Shown in pieces: positions 7,481 to 16,374 of a stretch of DNA of 52,340 nt. The stretch's first letter is position 1, and each line of letters begins with the position of its first letter. The notes under the pieces were generated by a model, which was given only the letters and a program-made list of their open reading frames with translations, searched no databases and was not told where the DNA came from. The position numbers and the translations under genes were made by a program. Location: the NCBI GenBank assembly GCA_937959275.1, contig CALGLU010000114.1, positions 1 through 52,340 on the forward strand, read 5' to 3'. The DNA comes from an uncultured Saprospiraceae bacterium (lineage in GTDB: Bacteria > Bacteroidota > Bacteroidia > Chitinophagales > Saprospiraceae).

Positions 7481-9796
7481 TCAAAACGGGTACCCAATAC
7501 CCAAATTATACCTCAGATTATTCTGCCTCCAGTCCCGAGACAAAAAGTCAATATCCGAAACGCGCCACGCAAACCCATTCGCAGCCGGCGCCCGCAAAGG
7601 AAAAGCAATATCCAATCGAATTAGAAAAAAGTCGAAATCCAAGCGCAAGCCAACGCCCGTACCAATCGCGATTTCATTATAAAATTTAGCAAAGTCAAAA
7701 TTTTCAAGTGGGCGATCTGGACTATTGAGTAGCCATATATTACCGGCATCAATGAATAAAGCACTCTTAAAATATTTGAACACTGGAAAGCGATATTCTA
7801 AATTCATCTCCAACTTCATATCACCTGTTTGATCAACAAACTGAGACTCGACAGCAGTTAATCCATCTGGATCCACATAGAATGAACCCGGCCCCAAGCC
7901 TCTAATCCTAAATGCCCGTAGACTATTAGACCCGCCAACGAAGTATTGCTTAATATAAGGCAGCTCCTGGCTATTACCATAGGCATCGCCGACGCCAAGT
8001 ATAATGCGCGCTGCAAGATCTGACTCGCTAAAGCCCCAGTATTTTCTAAAGTCTAAGGTGACTTTTGTAAACTGTGCGAATTGTTGTCCAATGATTTCTT
8101 TGGGATTCGATTTGTCAGCGCCTAATAGCACCGCTGCTAAATTGCCACTCGTCTCTACCGATCCTTTGAGATAATGACTAGTCCTGTCACTGGGACTCGA
8201 CTGACTGGTGTAGGTGTAATAATATTGTAAACCTCCAATCAGCACATTCGTAAACGATCGCTGAAGCCGCGTATCCAGGCTGATCAGATCGAGAAATTCT
8301 TGGCTCTGATTCGATACGTTTATCTCATTGATATTGATGGGGTATAGTTCGTGGAGTTTGGATTGGGATTGTCGCCATCGGTATCCAAACTTAGTTGTAA
8401 AACTCTGTATGCTGTAAAAATCAGTCCTGCGCTGGACCGTGTAATCTGATTTAATGACCGTACGTGGCAGGAAGTTTTTATTTTCTTTAATCCGAAAAAA
8501 TGGTGTAATAAATCTCGGGATACTTAGTTCTGCAGATGCATTAAAATCGGATGAATTGATAAAACTTACACCATCACCAAATTGTGTTTCGACTTGCCCA
8601 CCCACTGAGAGATTAAAGTATTCGGCATGTCCAAACAGGTTTCTGTTTTGATAGGACAGAGCAGCACCAAACCCAAAAGAGTTGCCAGATCTATTATTTA
8701 ATTCGACTTCTCCAGAGATACTTTGTATATCTAAAGGACTCAGAAATATTTTCTGTGTGATGTGATCTGGCTGACCATTTAAACTTGGTTCGTTGACGAT
8801 ATTCACGACCTGAAATAAGCCTAGGTTTTGAAGTCTCTTAGTCGTTCTTAATTGGAGTGTCCTGTTAAAATATCTTTCTGGATCTTCTAGTATCAGCCTT
8901 TTATACAAAGCATGATTGAGATACGGTGTAGTCTCAATAACAGTAATACTATTGTCTAATGACGTCCGTGTCGCAGCATATTGAGCCGCATTCCGCTTAG
9001 CGTAGTTGGGGTATACAAGTATGCTGTCTAAGGTGTATCGAATATGGCGGGTGCTATCGGTGGGTGAGACTATCTTGGTATACACATCTACCGTCTTGTC
9101 TACATTAGCTGTATCTACATAGAAGTGTACATTGTTTGATCTAAAATCTGCGTAGCCCTTGTTGCCGGCGAGAGTCGTTATTCTATATCGTTCGTAGTCT
9201 AGTCGATCCCGATCGTAATAATCATCTTCTTTCAGTATTGTTCTTTTGGATTCTTCATCCAAGTTCAAGGTGGTATAGACGCTATCTTTAGGAAATATCA
9301 AGGAGTCTATCCGATAGCGCTGACCTATGGTGACATCGCAGTGTAGCTTTGTTTTATACTTAGTGGATGTGGTATCACAACTCACCTTGTTAGAGAAGTA
9401 GCCCTTGCCCTTAAGATAGTATTCCAGTTTTGCTTCTGTGACCTCGCGTATATTATCAGTGTATGTAATAGCTTGGTTACCGAGCCTATATTTCACCCAG
9501 TGCTTTATGCCTTTTTCTGGTGTTGTATCAAATAGATTGTGCAGTCCGATTTTAAAATTACCGATACCGTTTTGGGTACCTCTCTGAGGGATATCATTGA
9601 GTATAAACTTGAATTCTCGAATGGATTTAGCTTGCTTTGGGTCGTGGATGGTGATGTCTGTCCCCATGTATACGGTGTCATTCTCAGTCAAGTTTTTGGT
9701 CAGCTTGCAAGATGACATCAGTATCATGCTACCTAATGCAATGATGAAAATGATATGGGGATAGTTTGTAGTCAGTTTAATTTCTTTTTGAGTCAA
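7481..9796 (-). CDS. tamL: TamL: lipoprotein TamA/BamA-family outer-membrane beta-barrel
   Basis: This is an outer-membrane Omp85-family protein that partners TamB in envelope biogenesis. It opens with a lipoprotein signal (about IIFIIALGSMILMSSC; lipidated Cys encoded at 9709-9707), as in the Bacteroidota TamL branch. POTRA-like repeats follow (about residues 30-340), then the barrel with FVGGSNSLRAFRIRGLGPGS (Omp85 motif 6-type) and a C-terminal aromatic NLGIGYPF. Reading can open farther upstream, but a TTG at 9796 gives a normal 30-residue signal peptide; starts at 9859 or 9898 would put about 50 residues before the lipobox. With the TTG start it overlaps the 3' end of tamB by 20 bases, pointing to translational coupling. 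About 771 residues is typical. Confidence 0.85.
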   Translation of the reverse strand: MTQKEIKLTTNYPHIIFIIALGSMILMSSCKLTKNLTENDTVYMGTDITIHDPKQAKSIREFKFILNDIPQRGTQNGIGNFKIGLHNLFDTTPEKGIKHWVKYRLGNQAITYTDNIREVTEAKLEYYLKGKGYFSNKVSCDTTSTKYKTKLHCDVTIGQRYRIDSLIFPKDSVYTTLNLDEESKRTILKEDDYYDRDRLDYERYRITTLAGNKGYADFRSNNVHFYVDTANVDKTVDVYTKIVSPTDSTRHIRYTLDSILVYPNYAKRNAAQYAATRTSLDNSITVIETTPYLNHALYKRLILEDPERYFNRTLQLRTTKRLQNLGLFQVVNIVNEPSLNGQPDHITQKIFLSPLDIQSISGEVELNNRSGNSFGFGAALSYQNRNLFGHAEYFNLSVGGQVETQFGDGVSFINSSDFNASAELSIPRFITPFFRIKENKNFLPRTVIKSDYTVQRRTDFYSIQSFTTKFGYRWRQSQSKLHELYPININEINVSNQSQEFLDLISLDTRLQRSFTNVLIGGLQYYYTYTSQSSPSDRTSHYLKGSVETSGNLAAVLLGADKSNPKEIIGQQFAQFTKVTLDFRKYWGFSESDLAARIILGVGDAYGNSQELPYIKQYFVGGSNSLRAFRIRGLGPGSFYVDPDGLTAVESQFVDQTGDMKLEMNLEYRFPVFKYFKSALFIDAGNIWLLNSPDRPLENFDFAKFYNEIAIGTGVGLRLDFDFFLIRLDIAFPLRAPAANGFAWRVSDIDFLSRDWRQNNLRYNLGIGYPF

Positions 9797-12700
9797 ATGA
9801 TTTTTTGAAATAAAGACTAATGCCGTTTTTGTTATTGTTTTCGTTGAGCAGCCTGTCATAGTCCGTCTTAGAGAAAACTCTGACTCTGTACCGACCATCT
9901 TCAGTTAACTTGTATTCAAGGACAAAGTCTCCTACGACTGTAGAATAGCCTACCTGGTCGTTTGCCTCAAGATCTACATTACCAGTTGCAGATACAGACA
10001 AGCGATCATTAAATAATTGCTTAGACAGCTGCAAGCCAAGCTCAGTCACATTACCACCAGCACCATCGTTCACATAAGCAGCGTCATATGAATTGACATT
10101 AATATTGACATCTACACCTTTTATATAATTAGATGCGAAGTTATTGAGTTGACTTGAGACCAACTCCGAAAGACTACTCAGTGCTAGATTACTACCTATA
10201 TTACCAATGCCATTTGATGAGTTTTGTGAAAGAATAAAACTATTGAAAATGAGTAATCCAAACACTTGATTATTCAATTCATTCGGATCACTCCGTAGCT
10301 CGGCGAGCCGTCTTTCGACAGGACTGAGTAAGGAGGATGACTCCAAATTTGGTATTTGTATGTCCAGTACTATCTCTGTATGATCAAGCGGTCCTGCTAG
10401 TGTCAAGTAAACTTCTACATTTTTGCGTGACTTAGAATTATTGAACTCTGAAGTCTCGAGTGTCACTTCATCTTTTACCAATTCATACGTTGACGTATAG
10501 ACATTGTGTACGGCATCAATATCTACGATGGCATTAAGTAGATCGCCATTAAAGACGACGCTGCCTCCTTCTTTAATTTCAAATTCTTTAAAAATAAAAT
10601 CACCATAAGAAAAGTCGTAAGTACCTTTTTTTACAGTATACAGACCATAAAATTCTTGTTCTCCATCTGGGTTCAGTTGAATCTTAATGTTTCCATTTCC
10701 ATATCCCTCGACCTTATCGCCATTGATCGGATCGACCACTAAGGTCAGCTTGGCGTCTTCAGTCGCATCAAGTAGTAAGGTGACATCAAATGGATATTGC
10801 TGTGCGAGCTGCAACAAGTATTCATCTGTGAGATCCTCAAAATCTTCAGGTTTCCCATAGGTGATAAAATCCTCTTTGAGATAAGTCTCAGCGCTGTAGG
10901 GAGATATGGTGATTTCTGTATCCTTTAAAATTCTAGCTGAGACATTGACTTTTAATAGACTGGGTGGGCCTGTGATATCTCCTGAAGCTTCAAAATACAC
11001 TTTCCCAAAAAACACAGGGTTGTCTCTGGCCGAGGTATTTAAAAATATAAATTTTCGAGTATCTAGTTGAAGATCGAAATTCATGTCTTTAAGATTCGTA
11101 TGAAAGATCTTGCCTGTTAGATTAGCGCTATTTCCTTCTTCATCATAAAGATCTAATACACCTATATCTATGCTGCTATCGTCAAATTCGATAATGTTAT
11201 CGTCTAGGCTATATTGCGTATTATTAGCGACAACAGTCGTGACAGCATGGTGTAATTTTGCAAAACCTTTCAAGTCTGGTTTATCCGTCGTCCCTGTCAT
11301 GCTGATCTCTCCAGATAGAATCCCGTCGCTATCTTTTATGACATCTTCTAAAACTGGATCTAACAAGGAGAGTTGCAGCGAGTCAATCAAAAGCTCTACG
11401 TCTATCTCTCTTGTCGATGTATTGTACGTTGCACTGCCTTCCATATTATTAATCGGTCCTACAAGGCTGATCTCTGATGTTATGAGTGAATTCGCTGGGT
11501 CGGAGTCACCGGAGATTGTCAGTGTTCCAATTGCCGTGGAGTCATAGACGATATCCTGCACTGCCAGATTCGTGATGAAGTATGGCTTTGTGCAGAGGTC
11601 TCTGACATCGACTTCTCCATTGATCGTCCCCGATGCAGCAGGTCCATCGTTTAATAATAAATCAGTAAACTCCCCAATCTCAAAACTTTCGAATACCACG
11701 GAGAGTCCTTCCCGACCATCAGTATGACTATTCACTTGAACGCGCTCCAAACCTTCTGTGAGTTCAAAATTGGATACGGTGAAACAATTGTTTTCTATCC
11801 GAATTAGATTATCACCTCTAACATCCCAGTCCTTATTGTTAAGTATCAAGCTATCTTGAATGACCATCAGCGTAGCACCGGGACTATATTGCGATTGAGC
11901 TGTGAGCTCTAACATTTTTGTATCAAATCGATCGATGGCCGACAGTGTGCTTTCGATGTTATTATTACTGATCCGATTTGTTAATGTCAGCCCATTGATT
12001 GGAGTCCCGCTGTATGTATTTTGATCACCTTCTAGATTGATAAGAATGGCATCGTCAGTTGTGACAGCAGTCAATACAAGATGTTCAGAAAATAAATCGT
12101 CAAAGTAAAAGCTATCGACTTCGATCTCGCCCACTAAGGAGCCTTGCTCAAAATCAGTCTTTATATCTATGCTCATCGGCTTGGACTGAAGCTCATGATC
12201 TGCTAGTAATATATTGAAAGGCTTCAATGTATTCAGCTGACCATATAAGTGGACATGACGACTCGCTTTCTCTGTATGTACAAGGACAGTATCTGTATCT
12301 AAATAGGCATTCATCAGCTCATTCAAAGAAGCAGGTAGGTCAGCGACTTGATAGATGCCATCTAAGTGCAGCTGCATGACATCACTATCTATTGTAACAT
12401 AGGTGCTATCAGCTTTGCTCAATGCATCAATCCGAATACTATCCTCATAAAAATGATCAGTAGTATTAGAGAGATACAGATCTTTGATCAATACATGTTG
12501 CTGTTCACGTGACGCTAAGGGTAGACTTAGTTTGCTCTCTATGGCTCCGCTCAAACTGATCTCATCTGCATATAGGTTTAGCTGTTGTAGATTGATCGTG
12601 TCAATCTGCATGGTGAAGTCAAAAATGGATGCTTCATCACTCAAGTGTATTGTCCCATCATAATGAAGTTGAGCATTGGGGTCATCTATATCCACGACAC

Positions 12701-14594
12701 CATTTATCTCACCCTCTTGAATCTGGGCATCGACGGTTATGATTTGATAAATATAGCCTTTATATTCAAAGTCTCTGACGACTCCTTTTAGCTTCGAATT
12801 TCCATCTTGAAGTGAAGTGCCTTTACCAGCTACTTCTGTTGTTACAGTGATCTTGCCCAAGCTTTCATCTTTTAACAGTGAGCCAAGATCAAATTCTGTT
12901 AAGGCCACATCTCCATTGTAGGATAGGCTGTCTAGTCCATCTTTAAAGCCCAATACAACATCTGCTTCTGCATCGCCAATCGCTGATTGGAGTTTACCGT
13001 CCACCGCGATAGATGTCATATCTCCACTTAGCCTTCCCTCATAATTTACCTGACCCAAAGACTGGATATCTAGAGATTCCACGGAGGTATAAGGAAGTCC
13101 TTTTGTCTCGACCATCATCCTGTCAAAGACGAGGTCAAAGGAGAGATCGTCTGGGTGATTCATATTCTGAATCGATCCTTCCAGTGTTGCATCAAGGGTG
13201 TCATCTATTTTTATGGTGAATTGCTCTACAGTCAGATTTTGCAAATTACCATCGGCGAAACCTGAAGCTGTTAGATATTGATATTGTTGCAGACTGTCAG
13301 GTAGCGCATAAGTAATAAGCATTCCATCTACTTGTTGTAGGTCGGCTTTGAGCAAATCAATGTTCAGGCTTAACTGGTCTGGATTTTGAAAATCACCTTG
13401 AATTGCTTTCATGTTCATAGATCCTTTGAGTGACAATGCTGATCCATATTGGAGATCCAAAGTATTGAATTGCAGCACTTGAGGGTCATAGGAAAGAGAT
13501 GTTGCTTGGGCTTGCAATTTTTCTCCTGCGATGAGTTTTATATCATTTGGTAGATAAGGCTCTAAAATCTTAAGCAGCTTATAGGATAGGTTGGAGTTTA
13601 AATTTTTAATATGATAGGACTTCGAATCTACATCTATTGATAATTGGTCTGCCAATAGATTATCTGCTGTTGTACGTAATATGACTTCTTTAGCATCGAC
13701 TTGATCTTGGTAAATAGACAGTTGTCCAGATCCTTCTCGCAACTCGATCTGATCATTATAATTCCCCTCGAGTTGGTTGATATCTACAAATAGTGAATCC
13801 GCATGATAGTTCAGGTTCTGAGCTTCAAGAGTTAACTCCTTTATTTGAGTACTCTGTTCGCCGTCAAAATCGACTATCTTTTGATACATGTCCAGATGAT
13901 CGATTGCGACCGTCCAGCCCAAATCAGGCAATAGACCTGAGGAGCCACCCTCATCTTGACTGTGAACAGAAACATAGGTATGTGTATTCCGACTCTCTAA
14001 CTTATCTAGCGATACGATCTGATTTGTAAAATCAATCTCATCGACATCAGCATATAGAGACTCTTGCATGATAGCTAAATCTAAATCCGTAGTCTGATAG
14101 CTAAGCTTGACTTGATCCAGGTTGATTGTATTAAAGCCAAATGACCAAGGTTTGTCAACAGCACTTTTATTCGTCTCGGCATCTGAAGAATCTTGATCTG
14201 CATCAGGGAGGAAGATGCTATAATTCATCTCTCCATTAGGCAATTCATAAAGATTGACGTGAGCATTTTGGATTGATATATCGTCGATAGAAATAGTCTT
14301 ACTGAGTAGTGAGAATAGGCTGATATCCACTTTGATTTGATCTGCAGCCAACAAGGTATCTGATGCTTGATCGAGGAATAAAATTCCTTCAGCTTCGATT
14401 TCGTCAAAAAACTTGATTTTCAGCTTATCAATTTGCCAATCTGCATCATACTTCGTAGATAAAGAGTGTAGCACTTTTTTCTGAGCATAGTTTTGGACTG
14501 CGGGTATTCTTATCAGTATGAATAGTAAGAGTAGCAGTAGAAGCAATATAGCCACTACAATCAAGGCAAATCGTACGTATTTGTTTTTAAACAT
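9777..14594 (-). CDS. tamB: TamB-like translocation and assembly module protein (DUF490 C-terminus)
   Basis: This is a very long AsmA/TamB-type protein that spans the periplasm, anchored in the inner membrane by one N-terminal helix (VRFALIVVAILLLLLLLLFILI, residues about 8-29). The rest is rich in short beta-strand repeats, consistent with the beta-taco lipid-conduit fold. The C-terminal about 350 residues match the DUF490/TamB domain: YGNGNIKIQLNPDGEQEFYG, GTYDFSYGDFIFKEF and, near the end, LGLQLSKQLFNDRLSVSATG. Its 1605 residues is normal for Bacteroidota. It starts with ATG and is immediately followed by, and overlaps, tamL, forming an inner-to-outer membrane pair. Lipid transport or outer-membrane protein assembly is known for the family; the cargo here is unknown. 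Confidence 0.9.
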   Translation of the reverse strand: MFKNKYVRFALIVVAILLLLLLLLFILIRIPAVQNYAQKKVLHSLSTKYDADWQIDKLKIKFFDEIEAEGILFLDQASDTLLAADQIKVDISLFSLLSKTISIDDISIQNAHVNLYELPNGEMNYSIFLPDADQDSSDAETNKSAVDKPWSFGFNTINLDQVKLSYQTTDLDLAIMQESLYADVDEIDFTNQIVSLDKLESRNTHTYVSVHSQDEGGSSGLLPDLGWTVAIDHLDMYQKIVDFDGEQSTQIKELTLEAQNLNYHADSLFVDINQLEGNYNDQIELREGSGQLSIYQDQVDAKEVILRTTADNLLADQLSIDVDSKSYHIKNLNSNLSYKLLKILEPYLPNDIKLIAGEKLQAQATSLSYDPQVLQFNTLDLQYGSALSLKGSMNMKAIQGDFQNPDQLSLNIDLLKADLQQVDGMLITYALPDSLQQYQYLTASGFADGNLQNLTVEQFTIKIDDTLDATLEGSIQNMNHPDDLSFDLVFDRMMVETKGLPYTSVESLDIQSLGQVNYEGRLSGDMTSIAVDGKLQSAIGDAEADVVLGFKDGLDSLSYNGDVALTEFDLGSLLKDESLGKITVTTEVAGKGTSLQDGNSKLKGVVRDFEYKGYIYQIITVDAQIQEGEINGVVDIDDPNAQLHYDGTIHLSDEASIFDFTMQIDTINLQQLNLYADEISLSGAIESKLSLPLASREQQHVLIKDLYLSNTTDHFYEDSIRIDALSKADSTYVTIDSDVMQLHLDGIYQVADLPASLNELMNAYLDTDTVLVHTEKASRHVHLYGQLNTLKPFNILLADHELQSKPMSIDIKTDFEQGSLVGEIEVDSFYFDDLFSEHLVLTAVTTDDAILINLEGDQNTYSGTPINGLTLTNRISNNNIESTLSAIDRFDTKMLELTAQSQYSPGATLMVIQDSLILNNKDWDVRGDNLIRIENNCFTVSNFELTEGLERVQVNSHTDGREGLSVVFESFEIGEFTDLLLNDGPAASGTINGEVDVRDLCTKPYFITNLAVQDIVYDSTAIGTLTISGDSDPANSLITSEISLVGPINNMEGSATYNTSTREIDVELLIDSLQLSLLDPVLEDVIKDSDGILSGEISMTGTTDKPDLKGFAKLHHAVTTVVANNTQYSLDDNIIEFDDSSIDIGVLDLYDEEGNSANLTGKIFHTNLKDMNFDLQLDTRKFIFLNTSARDNPVFFGKVYFEASGDITGPPSLLKVNVSARILKDTEITISPYSAETYLKEDFITYGKPEDFEDLTDEYLLQLAQQYPFDVTLLLDATEDAKLTLVVDPINGDKVEGYGNGNIKIQLNPDGEQEFYGLYTVKKGTYDFSYGDFIFKEFEIKEGGSVVFNGDLLNAIVDIDAVHNVYTSTYELVKDEVTLETSEFNNSKSRKNVEVYLTLAGPLDHTEIVLDIQIPNLESSSLLSPVERRLAELRSDPNELNNQVFGLLIFNSFILSQNSSNGIGNIGSNLALSSLSELVSSQLNNFASNYIKGVDVNINVNSYDAAYVNDGAGGNVTELGLQLSKQLFNDRLSVSATGNVDLEANDQVGYSTVVGDFVLEYKLTEDGRYRVRVFSKTDYDRLLNENNNKNGISLYFKKSFDSKRN

Positions 14595-14765
14595 TCACTT
14601 GCTAGTCTTCTTTTATACTACAAATTGTGCTACTATAAACGTATTTCGTGACGTTAACATTGATTGCAGCACGAAAATAATACGAATTAAGCGGTTTTTT
14701 CAATTAAGTCGTGAAACAGCAATTGTATTTTAAATAATTGAAATAATGTACTTTACATTAGATCT

Positions 14766-15584
14766 ATGAAAAAGACAATCCTCATAACAGGCAGTACCGA
14801 TGGCATTGGCAAGGAAGCTGCCCATATATTAGCCCAAGATGGCCACCAGATTATAGTGCATGGGAGAAGTCAACAAAAAGTCGAAACAACCGTCAACAGT
14901 ATGAAAAGTGATACGGGTAATCAAGAGATATTGGCTTGTGTGGCCGATCTGTCTGAGCTCAGCGCTGTAGATAGCATGTGTCTGGATATAAAAAACATGG
15001 TCCCACATCTTGATGTGTTGATTAATAATGCTGGAGTCTTTAATAGTCCAAATCCAAAAAATGAGAAGGGTATAGACATGAGGTTTGCGGTGAATTATCT
15101 GTCAGCTTACCGCCTGACCAATCAACTCTTGCCCAGCCTTCAGCAAAGTGAAGATGGCAGAATCATTAACCTGAGTTCCGCAGCTCAAGAAGCTGTATCC
15201 ATAGCCGCATTAAGAGGTGAGAAAGACTTGTCCGCTAGCAGTGCATACGCCCAAAGTAAGTTAGCGTTAACGATGTGGAGTTTTCAGCTGGGCCAAGAGC
15301 AAGACAAGATAACAGTCATCCCTGTCAACCCTGGCTCATTGCTAGATACAAATATGGTTAGAGAAGCGTTTGGCAGAACTCTCGGTCCTGCGGAAAAAGG
15401 TGCTAACATCTTACAAGTATTAGCAACTGCTGATGAATACAAACAATTTGACAGCCAGTATTTTGACAATGACTTAGGCAATCCGCTTGGGAGCTTTGGA
15501 CCAGCTCACCCGAATGCATATAACCAGTCATTAATTGAGGAGTTGATATCTGTAACGGAGGAGTTAATAAATGCTATCATATAA
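14766..15584 (+). CDS. Short-chain dehydrogenase/reductase (SDR)
   Basis: This is a cytoplasmic NAD(P)(H)-dependent oxidoreductase. The classical signatures are present in order: TGSTDGIGKEAA (cofactor-binding TGxxxGIG, residues 8-19), DVLINNAGVF (NNAG, about 88), a catalytic Ser in IINLSSAAQ (about 138) and YAQSK (YxxxK, about 160-164), then PGSLLDTNM. Its 272 residues fits a retinol-dehydrogenase/WWOX-like SDR subgroup. Arg in HGRSQQ after beta-2 suggests an NADP preference, which is inferred. It is divergent from tamB, whose start lies 171 bp upstream, and is followed by the 28-bp tandem array. The substrate is unknown. Confidence 0.85.
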   Translation: MKKTILITGSTDGIGKEAAHILAQDGHQIIVHGRSQQKVETTVNSMKSDTGNQEILACVADLSELSAVDSMCLDIKNMVPHLDVLINNAGVFNSPNPKNEKGIDMRFAVNYLSAYRLTNQLLPSLQQSEDGRIINLSSAAQEAVSIAALRGEKDLSASSAYAQSKLALTMWSFQLGQEQDKITVIPVNPGSLLDTNMVREAFGRTLGPAEKGANILQVLATADEYKQFDSQYFDNDLGNPLGSFGPAHPNAYNQSLIEELISVTEELINAII

Positions 15585-15698
15585 AATTTTTGTTCTTAAC
15601 AAAAGAAATACGAATCCCGGTTCTAGTAAGGTGTTATTCAAAGGTAGGATGCTGGTTTACATTTTCATCCATTTGATTGCGATGTGTGTACAGACAGC

Positions 15699-15950
15699 AA
15701 CGCCGAAGGTGTCAAATGATTATAGTAACGCCGAAGGTGTCAAATGATTATAGCAACGCCGAAGGTGTCAAATGATTATAGCAACGCCGAAGGTGTCAAA
15801 TGATTATAGCAACGCCAAAGGTGTGACATGATTATAGAAACGCCAAAGGTGTAAAATGATTATAAAAACGCCGAAGGTGTGACATGATTGTAGCAAAACC
15901 AAACGTGTGAAATGATTGTACGAACGCCGAAGGTGTGACATGATTATAGC
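15699..15950. repeat. Nine-unit 28-bp tandem array
   Basis: Nine units of exactly 28 bp start at 15699, 15727, 15755, 15783, 15811, 15839, 15867, 15895 and 15923, built on ACGCCGAAGGTGTCAAATGA plus TTATAGCA. The first four are nearly identical; later ones diverge (GCCAAAGG, GTGACATG). There are no spacers, so this is a minisatellite, not CRISPR. It ends at a GTGA-TCCA-TCAC hairpin and the GATTTTTTGTAAAAATCG tail shared with 174-300. 15585-15698 shows nothing recognisable. Confidence 0.92.
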
Positions 15951-16036
15951 CCAGTGATCCATCACGGGACGGATAGTTTAAAAAGTTGAAATTTGGCCTG
16001 ATTTTTTGTAAAAATCGTAACAAATTTAGTTTGGAA

Positions 16037-16362
16037 ATGAATCAAATATTAAAAAATCAAAACAAGAAAATAATCAAGCACTGAATATCCTCTCTAATAT
16101 TGCTAACGAAGAACAGCTTACCTTAGGTTTGGCTTTCCCAAAAGAAGCCTACAAGACTCCGTCCCACAAATGAGAAACCAAGAAGCCTTAGCCCAACGCG
16201 CAGAAGAGGTCGGCTTTAAAGCCTTTTGGTTTATAGAAGTCCTATTTCATGATCCTAGTTTTGGCGATGCAGGACAGATGTACGATTCGTGGATATACAT
16301 GACCCACATCATGAATCATACAAAGCAGATAGCATTAGCAACAGGAAGTCCACTCATTCACT
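16037..16362 (+). pseudogene. Decayed LLM-class flavin-dependent oxidoreductase fragment
   Basis: Remnant of a luciferase-like monooxygenase N-terminus. One frame carries NEEQLTLGLAFPKEAYKTP (16105-16161) and then hits TGA. The next frame continues MRNQEALAQRAEEVGFKAFW and the typical VLFHDPSFGDAGQMYDSWIY up to QIALATGS (16350). The possible ATG at 16037 is in yet another frame. Homology stops abruptly after ATGS, where the TIM barrel should go on for about 200 residues, and the sequence then runs into the 3' end of the convergent methyltransferase gene. At least one frameshift plus a 3' deletion means it is non-functional. Confidence 0.75.
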
Positions 16363-16374
16363 CATTCAACCGCA

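Noticed and set aside
6783-7624. Small genes of 60-116 residues in the repeat block
   Set aside because: They consist largely of translated 21-bp repeat, whose length is a multiple of three, and have no protein-like conservation.
15699-15950. CRISPR array
   Set aside because: Repeats are contiguous 28-bp units with no spacers, and no cas genes are present.
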